Below are positions 12,879-23,456 of a DNA stretch of 64,000 bases, piece by piece (positions within the stretch are counted from its first letter, which is position 1; the number at the start of each line of letters is the position of its first letter). The position numbers were made by a program, and so were the translations under genes. The DNA is taken from the NCBI GenBank assembly GCA_025330725.1, contig JAIWND010000017.1, positions 669,322 through 733,321 of the forward strand. The letters are read 5' to 3'. The notes beneath the pieces are model-generated. The model made no database searches. It saw only the letters and a program-made list of their open reading frames with translations, and was not told the origin of the DNA. This DNA is from Chlamydoabsidia padenii (Eukaryota; Mucoromycota; Mucoromycetes; Mucorales; Cunninghamellaceae).

Positions 12879-14085
12879 ATTCAATACATAGATCTTTTGT
12901 TGTTGGGATAGGCGCGTGGTGGAACCATTCAATTCATCGCCTGTGCCGGAAACTGTAGCAAGAATTGGTACGGTCTTTGAAAAGGATTCGACAAAAGTGT
13001 GTGATGAACTTCGACATATCAAGGATGAACATGCACAGGCTTCTCGACTTCAACAATTGTTTCTTACTGTTCCTACATACGATGGGACTCTTGGTGTCTA
13101 TGAAAATTGGAGAACGGTGGTATCAGAACTGACATCATACGATGCAGAGGATGTGATTTATCTTGCTCAAATGTGTGCGCTACTGGTCGATGCTCCGAAA
13201 CAAGGGTACAAGGTGAAATTCTGGGCGAAAAAAGACGACAGGGCCAAATACTCTTTTCATGCTCCTCCCAATTGGTTTGTAGAAAAGCTCAAGAAAACGC
13301 GTGACTATGACGAACCAACAACAGTCCGTATCTCCTATCAAGCGGAACGCCCTTTAACAACAGCTATGGATCATCTACACTCAACCATTCAACAAGAAAT
13401 CGAAAAACTCGCCAAGAATCCTCAATCACTCCTTCCTGAAGATGTCGTGGTGCGAAAGGACCTTGACCTGGCTCTTCCCTGGCATAATGCGGAGGAAACG
13501 GCGAAAACTCTGGGCGATGAAGATTTCTACAAGGACCTCAGCACTATCAAGGAAGCAGTGGATAAAAACTTTAACAACTATATGCAGGACATCCGGGACG
13601 TGGCAGCCTACCTCCAGCAAAAAGCAGATTTACAACAAAGACGATCACAACAAGAATTATCATCATCATCATCATCATTGGGAAAAGACCATGGGCCAGG
13701 GAAATCAGTACTAGGGGAATGCATCAGTCGATTCAATTCGTTCCTCGAAATTGAAGAACACCACGCCAAACTCTTCCACAGCATGATCATGGACGAAATG
13801 GTTTCAACGACATTGAAAATGGATATAATGGCAAACGACGGGCGACTGGTACAGACACTCAAAGCCAGCTGTGCTTACTTAAGGACGATTCAACATGGGA
13901 AATATGGGAAATACTGCTATGTGGTAGCCTATGACGCTTTGGCTCGTATTAAATCGGATGCCTGTGCAAAGAAGACCAAGTTGAATGGCATCTGCAACAC
14001 GGTGGTACCATCAATCTACCCTGCTATGAACATGGACCGACGATGGATTCGACAGTACAAGGAAATCTGGTTATTAGGCAAATAG
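10147..14085 (+). CDS. RNA-dependent RNA polymerase (RNAi pathway)
   Basis: Three exons (10147-10426, 10518-12790, 12892-14085) give 1248 aa, typical of eukaryotic cell-encoded RdRPs of the QDE-1/RDR family. These make dsRNA from aberrant or transgene RNA for Dicer; in Mucor they also serve a Dicer-independent RdRP degradation pathway (established knowledge; which role applies here is inference). Seen: an acidic patch near the N-terminus (DDWGDDDFDDLDDLDLDEIEK), FILRPFLLMGRTYRFLF, KFASRMSLGYSNSISTLTF, DGCGIISASAMRKIMG, AIQGRIGGAKGLW, and the catalytic GGDYDGD at 12767-12787. The intron starts right after DYDGDL and the next exon gives IFCCWDRRVVEPF, restoring the conserved WD...VEPF block; this fixes the splice sites despite a poly-T of more than 30 nt inside the intron. 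The ATG at 10147 is the first in frame. Confidence 0.96.
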
Positions 14086-14714
14086 TGTATTATTTTCATC
14101 TACTTTTTATACCCCCCCTTCCCTACACATTTAAAAATGTTGTCCCTTTTTTTTTATTACTTTAACCAATAAAGATGCTTTTTAATAATAATAAAAAATA
14201 ACGTATATCTATCTTGACCAATGTGGTGACTACCCGCGTTTATGACTCTTTTTTTTTTAAGTATAGATCAGACACCAATCATGGAAATACAAGTCAAGTG
14301 TCATTGTGCTTTGTTGACTTTTTCAATCAAAATAGGGCAAGTGGAGACCCAAATGTAGACATCTGATCTTGACAGTTGAAAGCCATTCCTCCAATCATTG
14401 ACAAGCAATATTTTTAAGGGGTAAAATAGACACCTACCATCAGTACCTTGTACTACATTACATTTTGAAGCATTAAAACATTAGACTTTTATTATAAAAA
14501 CAAACAAACAAAAGTAAATAACTATGGGAGGGGGGGGAATATAGGATATGATTATCCTATTAAACAAATACAAAGACACTTTTACAGGTGGGTTTGCTTT
14601 AACATATATACAAAAAGTGAGATGATAAATAAAGATAAATAAGGATTTCTAAACTACATGAGCCAATTCCAGGGTTATGAGAGCACCACACCTTTTGTAT
14701 TCTTCAAGACAGGA
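14086..14714. other. Convergent 3' intergenic
   Basis: This is 629 bp between convergent ends. Polyadenylation-like AATAAA sites occur near 14169 and on the other strand. AT-rich; no gene seen. Confidence 0.6.
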
Positions 14715-15592
14715 TCAATTGAGCACACTGATTTGGATTCCCTTTGCGATTTCCATCAAAGTATGAGCAGCCTATAGAGAGACAAGTTAGTCAATAGCCT
14801 ACAATCGAGTTGTGTATTATACTTTACCTCCAATATTTGGACTTGTTGTAATTTACTCATCCCCCAGCGTCGATGACTCCAGCCTTCAGTATGATCCCAA
14901 GTATGTCGTTGAAGACAGATAGCATGTTGATAAGTCATTCCGCACTGTTCACAAGTATATCGTCCTTTCCCCGAGCAATCTTCATTATCCGCACATCCTT
15001 CGTCTTGTTGTTCTTGTTGTTGTTGTTGTTGTTGTTGTTTAGTCAATTTCTTCGGTTTCCGTTGACGAATAATGAGATCATCATCCGATGATTGAGTGAA
15101 GGAAGTCAAGGTGGCGGCAGCAGCTGAGATTGTCGAGTCTTCTGTCGATTTTTTCTGTTTCTTCTTTGACTGATTCAGTTCCATGACTTGATAATGATAA
15201 GATGACGGTGGTGAAGGTAATGTTTGTTGTTGTTGTTGTTTCTTGGTTCGTTTACGTTTCTTTGGTTGGTTAGGAGAACCATCGATAGGTGTGGTGACAG
15301 GTGTGGGTAAGTAAGAAGGTTGACGAGGAAGATAGTAAGGTGGCGTGGATGAATGTGATGGTGGTGGAGTTGGTATTTTGGCTGGATAGTATGTTGTAGA
15401 AGACCCAGTATTGTTGAAGCCTGGTAAAGACGAAGGTGGTGGCAAAATGTAGACATTCTTGTAACGATTAGAGGATTCAGATTCTTGTTGTTGTTGTGTT
15501 GGTGAAGAAGGAGTATACATGGAAGGTGATCCGAATAAAGCAGAAGGTGGTGGTAAGGACATGTTTTCTTTAACGGAATCAGTAGCTGCCAT
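14715..15592 (-). CDS. Single C2H2 zinc-finger protein, Q-rich
   Basis: Two exons (15592-14828 and 14771-14715) give 273 aa. The N-terminal two thirds are Pro/Ser/Gln-rich with several CAA/CAG-encoded Gln runs and basic NLS-like patches (KKRKRTKK, KKKQKK). One C2H2 finger near the C-terminus reads YTCEQCGMTYQHAICLQRH followed by TWDH. The conserved tail EGWSHRRWGMSKLQQVQILE continues across the intron into AAHTLMEIA. That finger-plus-tail arrangement resembles a fungal C2H2 family in which the finger is followed by a W-rich, Q-V-Q-x-L-E-A-A segment. It is probably a nuclear DNA-binding regulator; targets are unknown. The splice is supported because the second exon completes the conserved tail and gives a stop after 18 codons. 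Confidence 0.85.
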
Positions 15593-16256
15593 GTTGTGAT
15601 TGAATAATAATAATAATAAAAAGGGAAAGGAAAGGATATGTATAAATAAATAAAAAATAGATCCAAAAGGGCCGCCAGTGCGGGATTTGAAAAAGTTTTT
15701 TTTTTCTTTGTTCTTTCTGAGCCTATTTTGGAACTTGATCAGAAAAGGTTAGTAATGCATAATAAGTAGAAAGAATGATGGTGGTTATCCAGTACCATCT
15801 AATTTCTACATTATCATAACGTCTATTTTTTGTTTCTTTCTTTGTGATTACAATGTTAAGCAATTTGCCATATTACTTGCCTTGCAAGAAAAGTGTGTGC
15901 GGCGGGATTTGAAACGGACACAGGAAACTCAGTTCCCTCTTTTATGATGCTTAAAAGAAAAGTATGAAACATTACAAACCCAGCTGTGTTTGTCCCGATC
16001 ACTTTCTACTCATCAAATTGCAATATAGTCCCTAATCAATCCTAGTGAGCGTACTGGTAGTAATTAATATGAATATGCACTAATACAGTTGCATTGCCTA
16101 GGTTGAAAGGGAACTTGAAAGACTGTTGTCAGTCTTCATACGCTGACAATGACCGATTGCTGTCAAGATGATTATTCACCTGATCTTCCTGCTCTAAAAT
16201 GTTTCATTCCACCGTTTGGATGCTTGGAAGTGCGGGATGAAGGCGCCGATCGGGGC

Positions 16257-16294
<38 letters not shown>

Positions 16295-17022
16295 CACAAC
16301 GTATACTTGCCCAACTCCTTTTTTTTTTTTACCCTCCAGGGGACATTCTGACTTGTGATTTTAGCACCACATATTTCATATAGAAACGAGCAAAAAAAGG
16401 CAGGTTCCGTTTGCAATTGGGGGGGAAGGGGGGCCCATGAGAGTCTAGGTCTTTTTCACCTCCCAGAACGTGTCGATCTAAAGTTCAGATCCCGCTTTTT
16501 CTGCTTGCTTTCTCTATTCTGATTGGTTCCCGAAACTAAAAAAGGTGAAATTCTTTTGGAAGCCCCTCTTCCAGTCATCAATCACCTCTTTAACTTTACT
16601 CGTTTAAAGAAGTATTCGTTTTGCTTCGCCCTTTTTTTTCCGAAAAGTACTTCTTGTTGACAAAATGCAATCACTCTAACAATTATCTTGCAACACCTAA
16701 TACATATCTCTTCCTTTAATAAAGTTTGATTTCTTCCCCCCTATTCATATATTGTATGGGTAAAAGTATTTTTATTTTCTGATCGGCAAATCATCATCAT
16801 GGCTTTATGTGAGAAACAGAAAATTTGAGCGGGCGGCATTTAAATTAATCTTCATAAAGACTCTTTATTTCTGTTTTTTACATTTCTTTCTATTTCCGTC
16901 TCTTTCTTTCACTTTCCCCTAACTTTTTTTTTACTTTTTACTTTTTACTTTTTACTGTCATCCTTCCTCTCCATTAACATCTTTTTGCCTTAATCTTCGA
17001 CCTACTTGCTAATCTATTTATA
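15593..17022. promoter_or_regulatory. Long divergent intergenic, zinc-finger / Myb-SANT genes
   Basis: This 1.4 kb stretch lies between divergent starts and has no supported gene. It contains at least four copies of the recurrent box: TGCGGGATTTGAAAAA at about 15679-15694, GCGGCGGGATTTGAAAC at about 15899-15914, TTCAGATCCCGC at about 16484-16495, and GCGGGCGGCATTTAAAT near 16828-16845. A poly-T of about 30 nt starts at 16261, and T-rich leaders precede both genes. A 69-codon open frame at 16149-16358 runs through the poly-T and is not credible. Confidence 0.55.
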
Positions 17023-18358
17023 ATGCTCACAATGACTACAACTTATTCGACACCTGCACCTCACAAAGGCAAGAAACCATACAAAAGTTGGCTCAAGGAT
17101 GGTGTTAATGGTGGCCCTTGTTCAATGGATATTCTTGTACGATGGCTATCAATGAAAGTCAACTTTGCTAAATGGCGTGGTGACGAAAGTGAACGTACTC
17201 CCAAGAAGGTCTTGCTGGAAAACATTCTGGACACTATGCGCAGTCATGGAATTCATCATCGTTTGGCAAAAGATATTGCTAGTAAAATCTCCACTTTACA
17301 AAGCAACTACCGAACTGCTCGTGAATGGTATGACACTGAAGGCAAACGACTCCTGGATGCTGGAACAGAGGCTGAAACTGTACATGGTAAGTAAGAAAAG
17401 AAAAAGAAGATACCCCAAAATGATATGTAGTACAAAGTAGAAGAAGAAAAACATTCTATTGATTAAACTTTACATTAACCGCTCACCACCTCTTTATATT
17501 TTTATAGAAGAAATACTTAAACGATTTCCATACTGGGATGCTCTTCATGAAACTTTTGGCACTCGTACCTCTTCTTGGCCCATGTCTATAAGCAATATTA
17601 TGCATCGTGTAGAAGAACAACAACTGGAACAACAACTTCTTCAACAAGCGCGACAACAACGACTTGACGGCAATAATGAAGAAACTAGTGATTCAGATGA
17701 TTATGAACCTCCTCAAACTTCAACACTCATTCGCCGTCGACTCCACACTATGCAAACTGATAACCAACAACAACAGCGCCCAAGAAGACGACGACGACTC
17801 AGCGATAGTACATTAAAGACAGCTACCAATTCAACAAATCTACTTCAACAACAACAACAACAACAACAACAACCAGAATCTGATCATTCTGTTGATCATC
17901 AAACCATCTCTTTTACTCAACTACAACAACACTCACAACAACATTTACAGCAATACTCCTTATCACCACCCTTATCACCGCCCTCCTCTTCGTCTTGCTC
18001 TCCATTGTCTTCTGTCACTGCACCAGCATTGATTCCACCCATGATCATTCGACCCATGCCTCGCTCATTCCAACAACCTTATCCTTCATTGGGCGATGTT
18101 AACAAAAACGACAATCATCACCATCGTCAAGACTTTGCCGAATCAATCATCAGGGTGACTCGTGAAAAAGAAGCTGGGCGAATGGAACGATCTCAAGCCA
18201 TGCTAGAATTCCTGCGTGAAAAACGGCGTGAAAAGGATCAACTATTGCGGGAACAAGAAAAGACGAAACGGATCATTGCTCAGGCTGAATTGGTCAAGAA
18301 TCTGACTGAAGCTGGCTTCACAAAAGGCGAAATATATGAACATCTTCAACAGTTATAG
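17023..18358 (+). CDS. Myb/SANT-like DNA-binding protein, Q-rich
   Basis: Two exons (17023-17386, 17508-18358) give 404 aa. Residues about 15-150 match the fungal/oomycete Myb/SANT-like (trihelix-type) domain often seen in transposon-linked and regulatory proteins: KSWLKDG, SMDILVRWLS, KWRGDE, LENILDTMRSHGIHHRLAKDI, KISTLQSNYRTAREW, then after the intron EEILKRFPYWDALHETFGTR. A long Gln/Ser/Pro-rich middle follows, with a Gln run and an arginine patch (RPRRRRR), and finally a charged coiled-coil (about residues 335-404, EKEAGRMERSQAMLEFLREK onward). It is probably a sequence-specific nuclear regulator, possibly domesticated from a transposon; no transposase domain or terminal repeat is visible nearby. 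A second in-frame ATG lies three codons downstream. Confidence 0.8.
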
Positions 18359-19248
18359 ATAGGTCTTCTTCCTCTTCTTTATATCCCCCCCCCTCTCTTC
18401 CCTCCTTTTACCCCCTTCTTCCCACTCTTCATTTAGTTGTAGTAAACTCTTCATTCTCTTTACTTTGTATCAATATCATATTACATATTACTTCACATCA
18501 TGATAAAAAAAAATAAAACATTACTTGATCAAATAAAACATTCAAACATGCTTCCATTTTCTTTTAGGTAATGGTACTACTGGGAATAGTTTATGAAAAC
18601 AGTTTGTCTTGCTCCTATTGGTGCTATACCAAATTAAGAAATTCTTACATTTTTGATGAATGTTGTATAATCTTGTTGTGTCACGTAGCCCGGTTTTTTG
18701 TTCTGGCCCACTGTCTACAACCATTCCTATTTCTCCCATGGTGTATGTCTGTCTGGTGTTCCTTATTGTTCTTTTACTTTTTTTGTATTTTCTACCTTAT
18801 TGCTCAGTTATCTTTTCTCAGTGGAAAAAGAGATGGCGGGATTCAAACATCTGTCATAATCGGGATTTCAAAACGATCTTTTCTTGATTGACGGTCGGGA
18901 AGAGGCCACAATGGTTTTGAGAGCCATTTTACCTTCATGTCAAAACGTAATCATGTAAGAAAAGACTTTGTTAGGAAATATGGATAATGAATATGAGTCC
19001 TGGCCATGGATCAGCGGCCTAGACCATTGTCTCAAAAAAGGGGGATGGTGCATGAATCGGGATTTGAAATTTTAACTTTTTTAAGAAACATCAGAATACG
19101 AATTGATTGTTTATTATTTGGGTTACAAAAAAGTTATATTGTATTAGATCCATCAAGGAAATATATGTATGTATTATGAGAAAAGAAAAAGAAAAAGCAC
19201 TTCAAAGAAGAAATGACCATCCACAAGAAAGTAGGAGGGACATGTAAC
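18359..19248. other. Convergent intergenic with recurrent boxes
   Basis: This is 890 bp between convergent genes. Three boxes of the recurrent type lie here although no start codon is near: GGCGGGATTCAAAC at about 18835-18848, TCGGGATTTCAAAA at about 18860-18873, and ATGAATCGGGATTTGAAAT at about 19052-19070, the last fused to TGCATGAAT. They might mark an unannotated non-coding transcript. No protein gene is supported. Confidence 0.5.
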
Positions 19249-20085
19249 TTAAAACGTCGCTAAAGCCACCATGATGCAGGTCAAGAAAAGGGTGGACCCA
19301 ATCACCTTGTCAGATTGACCACCGCTGCTGGATGAAGAACTACCCGATGGACCAGCTTTTTTGTTTGCATTATTCAAAGGTTTGTTGGAAGCAGATGCCA
19401 AGGCAGAAGGAGTAATCATAGCGGACCAAGACATGGAGGGTGCAGAAGAACCAAAAGCAGATGCACTGACCGAGGCCGAAGCACTACCTGAGGCGAGTTT
19501 GGGTTCAGCTGATGAGAATGAAGGCGCTGCACCTGTTTCCATAGGAGATTCAGCGGCTGTGCTACTGGCTGATTCCATCAATGCCACAGAAGAGGAGGCC
19601 ATTTCCATGTTATTTTCCTTGGCACTGGTGGCTTCGGGTTCGGCAGCCGAAGAAGAAGCAGACGCGATATCTTCCACATCCAGGCTGCTGCTACTTTCAG
19701 GGGCAACAGCTGAGGTGCTTGATTTGGCCTTATGCTTATGATGCTTCTTGGTTTTGGGAGATTCTTCTACATCATCCATTGCTGTAGGTTTGGGCTCCTT
19801 GTTGGATGACTTGGTAGCCTTGCCTCGGGAGCTGAATTCTTCATTATCTTCTTGAGCAGCATGGGTGGGGGTTCCATACATTGTCTTAGTGACAGTGACA
19901 GTAGTCGTTCCACCTGCATCAGCAGCAATATCATCTTCATTTACTTGGGCGCTAGCAACTATTTTTTTTTTTTTTTTTTTGCATGGTTAGATTAGTCAAA
20001 ATTTCCCGAGGATTCATGCATGGCACTTACCAGAAGCCAAAAGAGCGACCACGGCGGCGATTGAAATAAATCGAGTAGCACGCAT
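19249..20085 (-). CDS. Ser/Ala-rich GPI-anchored cell-surface protein
   Basis: Two exons (20085-20031 and 19958-19249) give 254 aa. The first exon encodes MRATRFISIAAVVALLAS, and joining to the second gives VASAQ, a clean signal peptide and cleavage site. The mature protein is almost entirely Ser, Ala, Glu and Thr with a basic KHHKHKAKSS patch. It ends in NKKAGPSGSSSSSSGG followed by a hydrophobic tail (VIGSTLFLTCIMVALATF), a typical GPI-attachment signal. No enzymatic domain is visible; it is probably a heavily O-glycosylated wall or membrane mannoprotein. The antisense open frame is a by-product of the repetitive composition. Confidence 0.82.
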
Positions 20086-21191
20086 TGATATGATTTTTTG
20101 AATGTATTGGAGAAAAAGGTCCGTTTTCTTTTAGTAGATGGGATGATCCATTCATATATACTTTTTTTTTCTTTGTATCGTTAGTAAGAATGAATGTCAG
20201 TCAGTAGCCTACTTTTTTTTCCGATGGCTCCTATCAAATCGATCACTTATATTTCCTTTAAAAAGGAAAGAGGCTCGAATGTTCTACTGCTCATCGTAAA
20301 ATACTTTTCCATATTGATGACCAGCTTTAATCTAGACTTGTAAACTTGGCTGGTTATCGTTCTATAATTCAAATCCCGAACTATAGCGGGATCTGAATAT
20401 GCATGAATCTCGTAAAATGGCCAGCTACGGATAATATATATCTATATGCTAAACTGAAGAGCTCATCATCGATAAAAATACAAGTAATCAGTTATGGGTG
20501 TTTGTAAATAAGCATCAGGTATGAGTCGGGAATTACTAATGCACAAACAAGGTATTGCATATCCAACTTGAAAGTCCAACTGAACAGTACATACGTACTT
20601 TAGGATCATTACGGAGCTTTCAAAACTTTTGATTAAATTGCTTTCACTCGTATATTTGGTAAAGTGTACTATGGTTGGAAGCACCTATTCATCAAAGTGA
20701 GCGGCATTTGGCATTTCTCTCCACGATCGGCAGGATTTGAAAAATCGGCGACTGAAACTCAATTTAATAGTCGTAGGGCTGTTTTGTTTTCTCCTCTCTT
20801 TTCTTCCTGTTTAATCCTCAGAACGTTCATGGTGCCGACCTACTCTACTCAAACATACAAACTCCTCTTTACGCCAATCTAAGCACCAAAGACTTCTTGA
20901 CAAGGACTTGTGCGCAACTAATGACAAGGGGATCCTAAACAGCTACCTTCACTTTGCCACATCGACAACACAAGTGAAGAAAAAGCAAGTAGAACGAAGA
21001 AACGACTAGATCAAAGGCATATTACTTGGTGAATGAACTAATAATAAAACAGGCAGGTCCCTTTTACATCCTACAAGAATCAGCAGGCGTCATACTCATT
21101 TGGACAAGGTAAGAGGGATTCAAAAAAAAAACTAACTAACTAACAGTTTTAAACTATAGAACATAACATTTGAATATGCAAGTCTGTCGAA
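20086..21191. promoter_or_regulatory. Intergenic upstream of GPI-protein gene
   Basis: This is 1.1 kb. Two recurrent boxes face away from each other at 20369-20398 (TTCAAATCCCG, then AGCGGGATCTGAAT), next to a TGCATGAAT box at about 20401. Weaker GCGGCATTTGG-like matches occur near 20700. A possible 5' non-coding exon with donor GTAAGA near 21110 and acceptor CTATAG near 21160 precedes the tentative small gene. Short open frames around 20470-20880 lack any support. Confidence 0.45.
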
Positions 21192-21539
21192 ATGGAACTC
21201 AATGGCTTATCACATAAAAAGGGTAATAATGATAACGAAAATGATACTGTTCTTTGTAATAATATAACAAATCTCCTTCCTTTATCTAGTTAATCCGGGT
21301 ATGGGAACAACTGGTACAACAAACATGCTTGTATCTACATACTTCTCTATTGTTGTTTACGACCAGGTTTATGGATCTGATCTGATAGATATCACTGGAG
21401 ATGGTGATTTGGGACATGATTTTGCAAAACTTCATTGTTGGTAAGTAACTATTCTCTTCCATGTTTATTTCAATTCCTTACTAAATCATCTTTTTTTTTT
21501 GTTTTATCTAGGCTCGGATTGATGTATCAAGACAGTTAA
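21192..21539 (+). CDS. Tentative small spliced ORF, 69 aa
   Basis: Three exons (21192-21222, 21290-21440, 21512-21539) with introns GTAATA...CTAG and GTAAGT...CTAG join in frame to 69 codons. The peptide begins MELNGLSHKKVNPGMG and ends LHCWLGLMYQDS; the middle is VVYDQVYGSDLIDITGDGDL. I recognise no family. Support comes only from two canonical introns, both with pyrimidine-rich acceptors, that preserve an open frame. Against it: it is short, its codon use cannot be judged, and there is no homology. An upstream intron-like stretch (21110-21160) would lie in the 5' UTR. Confidence 0.3.
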
Positions 21540-22043
21540 CGTAGAACGATAACTCACCTTCCAAAATTTCAGTAAACGGAAATCAAGTATCTTTAATATC
21601 CATCTAAATTATGTACAAGCAAGGTATCCAGTGTGCGTCAATATCATGATCACCACAGCAGCAACCACCTCTCTGGTTTAAAACTGGGCCCTCATATGAT
21701 CATCCATTGGTCTCTTTGTTTAGATTAGTTTGGTTACCTTAATATAATACATAGTACACCACATTAGTATAAAAATACTTATATATCTCGTTTAACTGTT
21801 TAACTAATAAAGCCATATTGACTGATTGATACCTTGATAATTGAGAAGCGGGATTTAAAATAACGCATGAATCGAACTACCGGATTTTAAAACAAAAGTA
21901 TCATCCCGTAGGGCATAAAACACCCTTCCATAATATATAAAACGTTTTTTATTATTTATTTTGATGTAAAACCCAACGAATGGCAAAATAATGTAAACTA
22001 GGGCATAATAGGGGGGAATATCAAACTACATAAACATAATAAA
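21540..22043. other. Intergenic downstream of reticulon
   Basis: This 504 bp stretch holds the 3' end of the reticulon gene and a composite AGCGGGATTTAAAAT plus GCATGAATC box at about 21847-21873. No protein gene is seen. Confidence 0.5.
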
Positions 22044-23150
22044 CTATTCCGCCTTTTGGACCTTTTGTTGCTTCTTGATAGAAGCCCAAGCTTGATCGTA
22101 AAGTTGTTGAGCCTTCGCGGAAGCTATACCACCATATTGTTTAGCCAAAACCCGAGCCTTTTCACTATGTTGAGCAACATGAGAATCAATGACTTGTTGA
22201 TGTTGTAAGTATAAGCGAGGGAAGGAGAAAGCGCTGACCAAAAAAATACCAACAAGGTATTTGGTAGAGATGTATTTAGCCAAAGTCCACACCAAGTAAG
22301 AGACACCGATCGATATAGCAGATTGAGTATTGTCTTCAATCAACATCAATTTTGTCACCTGTCTTGCGATCACTTCAAAAACATCCACCGAGAGCTGAGC
22401 CGCATGAGTCACCTGGTCACGAGCAATGAACGCACGTTTAGCTTCAAGTCGTTCCCTAAAAATAAAAAATAAAAAGAGCGGGAACCGTTAACCGAGACAT
22501 GTAATTTTCATACTCCGTTTGTTCCTTACCTGTGTGGGTTCTTGATATCTTCAGGTGATTTCCCGGCAATGATTCTTTGCGTTTGTTTGTGGGTGTTGAC
22601 ATAAACCAAGTTGAGACCAGTAGCCATTGTGAAGAAAGCAGCAAGGATTTGCAATACAGAGTAATATTGTGTGAGAATCAAGACGCCAAGAGACAGACCA
22701 AGGAAGGATAAACTGCGTCGAGGATATTCCCAATAAATGAGTGATGCAATACGAGTTTTGATATATGATGCAGGATCTAATAGAAAGGAAAAAAAAAAGG
22801 TTTTAGTTTATCATAGAGTAATGGTAAACAAAGAACTACGCGTCTCTTTATCTTGTTTTTTCTTACCATCATCAAACTTGATATCGGGAGACTGGTACAG
22901 ACTGGTGGATTTGGGAAGACCAGTGGTTTTGAGAGGAGCTGTTTGAGGAGCAACATTATCATTTGACTTGAGAGGAGCAGCTAGATGTACCAAAAAGAAG
23001 ATACGGAATGAATAAAAAGGGGGAGGGATTCCTCGTTCTTTTTAACTTACGAATGGGTTCTGCAGGTGATTGAAGTTGAGGTTCAGAGGTAGGTTCCGTA
23101 TGGTTGACTTCAGTAGCAACGAAGGTATCTTTAACTGGGGTTTCTGCCAT
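22044..23150 (-). CDS. Reticulon-domain ER-shaping protein
   Basis: Four exons (23150-23051, 22980-22867, 22776-22530, 22455-22044) give 290 aa. A short acidic, Pro/Ser/Thr-rich N-terminus is followed by a reticulon homology domain: the entry motif SLIYWEYPRRSLSFLGLSLG leads into the first long hydrophobic hairpin (VLILTQYYSVLQILAAFFTM), a hydrophilic loop with THKQTQRIIAGKSPEDI, and a second hydrophobic hairpin (YLVWTLAKYISTKYLVGIFL). The basic, helical C-terminus ends WASIKKQQKVQKAE. Reticulons (yeast Rtn1/Rtn2) wedge into the ER bilayer and stabilise tubules (family knowledge). A GCGGGCGGGATCTAAAT box lies about 105 bp upstream of the ATG. Confidence 0.92.
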
Positions 23151-23456
23151 CTTGGATTATACTTGTTAAAAAAAAAAGTGGTGTGGAAAGAGAAGAAGGG
23201 AAAAAAAAAAAAAAAAAGATTTAGTGTTTCATAATTCATATGAAATAGTACCAGCGGGCGGGATCTAAATGTTTTCGAGGAACAGACATCACTTGACACG
23301 CACAAGCACAATCATAAAGGTCCATGGTAAAGCATGATGATGATGAAGCCAATGCTTCTTCTTTTTATTATTAATTAAACCAAGTAACAGATACAATACA
23401 ATATAATACAATACTACAAAAGATCTAAACTAAAATAAAAATCTACATCTACACCA
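23151..23456. promoter_or_regulatory. Reticulon promoter / tRNase Z 3' end
   Basis: This is 306 bp between two minus-strand genes. It holds a poly-A run at about 23200-23218, the recurrent box GCGGGCGGGATCTAAAT at about 23254-23270, and the 3' UTR of the tRNase Z gene. Confidence 0.55.

Noticed and set aside
16149..16358. 69-codon ORF with a poly-Phe run
   Set aside because: It is carried by a 30-nt poly-T tract in intergenic DNA, with no splice support.
17023..18358. Active transposon around the Myb/SANT-like gene
   Set aside because: The domain is often transposon-linked, but no transposase, target-site duplication or terminal inverted repeat is visible.
19361..19741. 126-codon plus-strand ORF opposite the GPI-protein gene
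   Set aside because: It mirrors the Ser/Ala/Glu repeats of the minus-strand gene, which has a signal peptide, an in-frame intron and a GPI tail.
20466..20882. Overlapping 72-codon ORFs on both strands
   Set aside because: Low-information sequences without introns, motifs or start context; they overlap each other in antisense.
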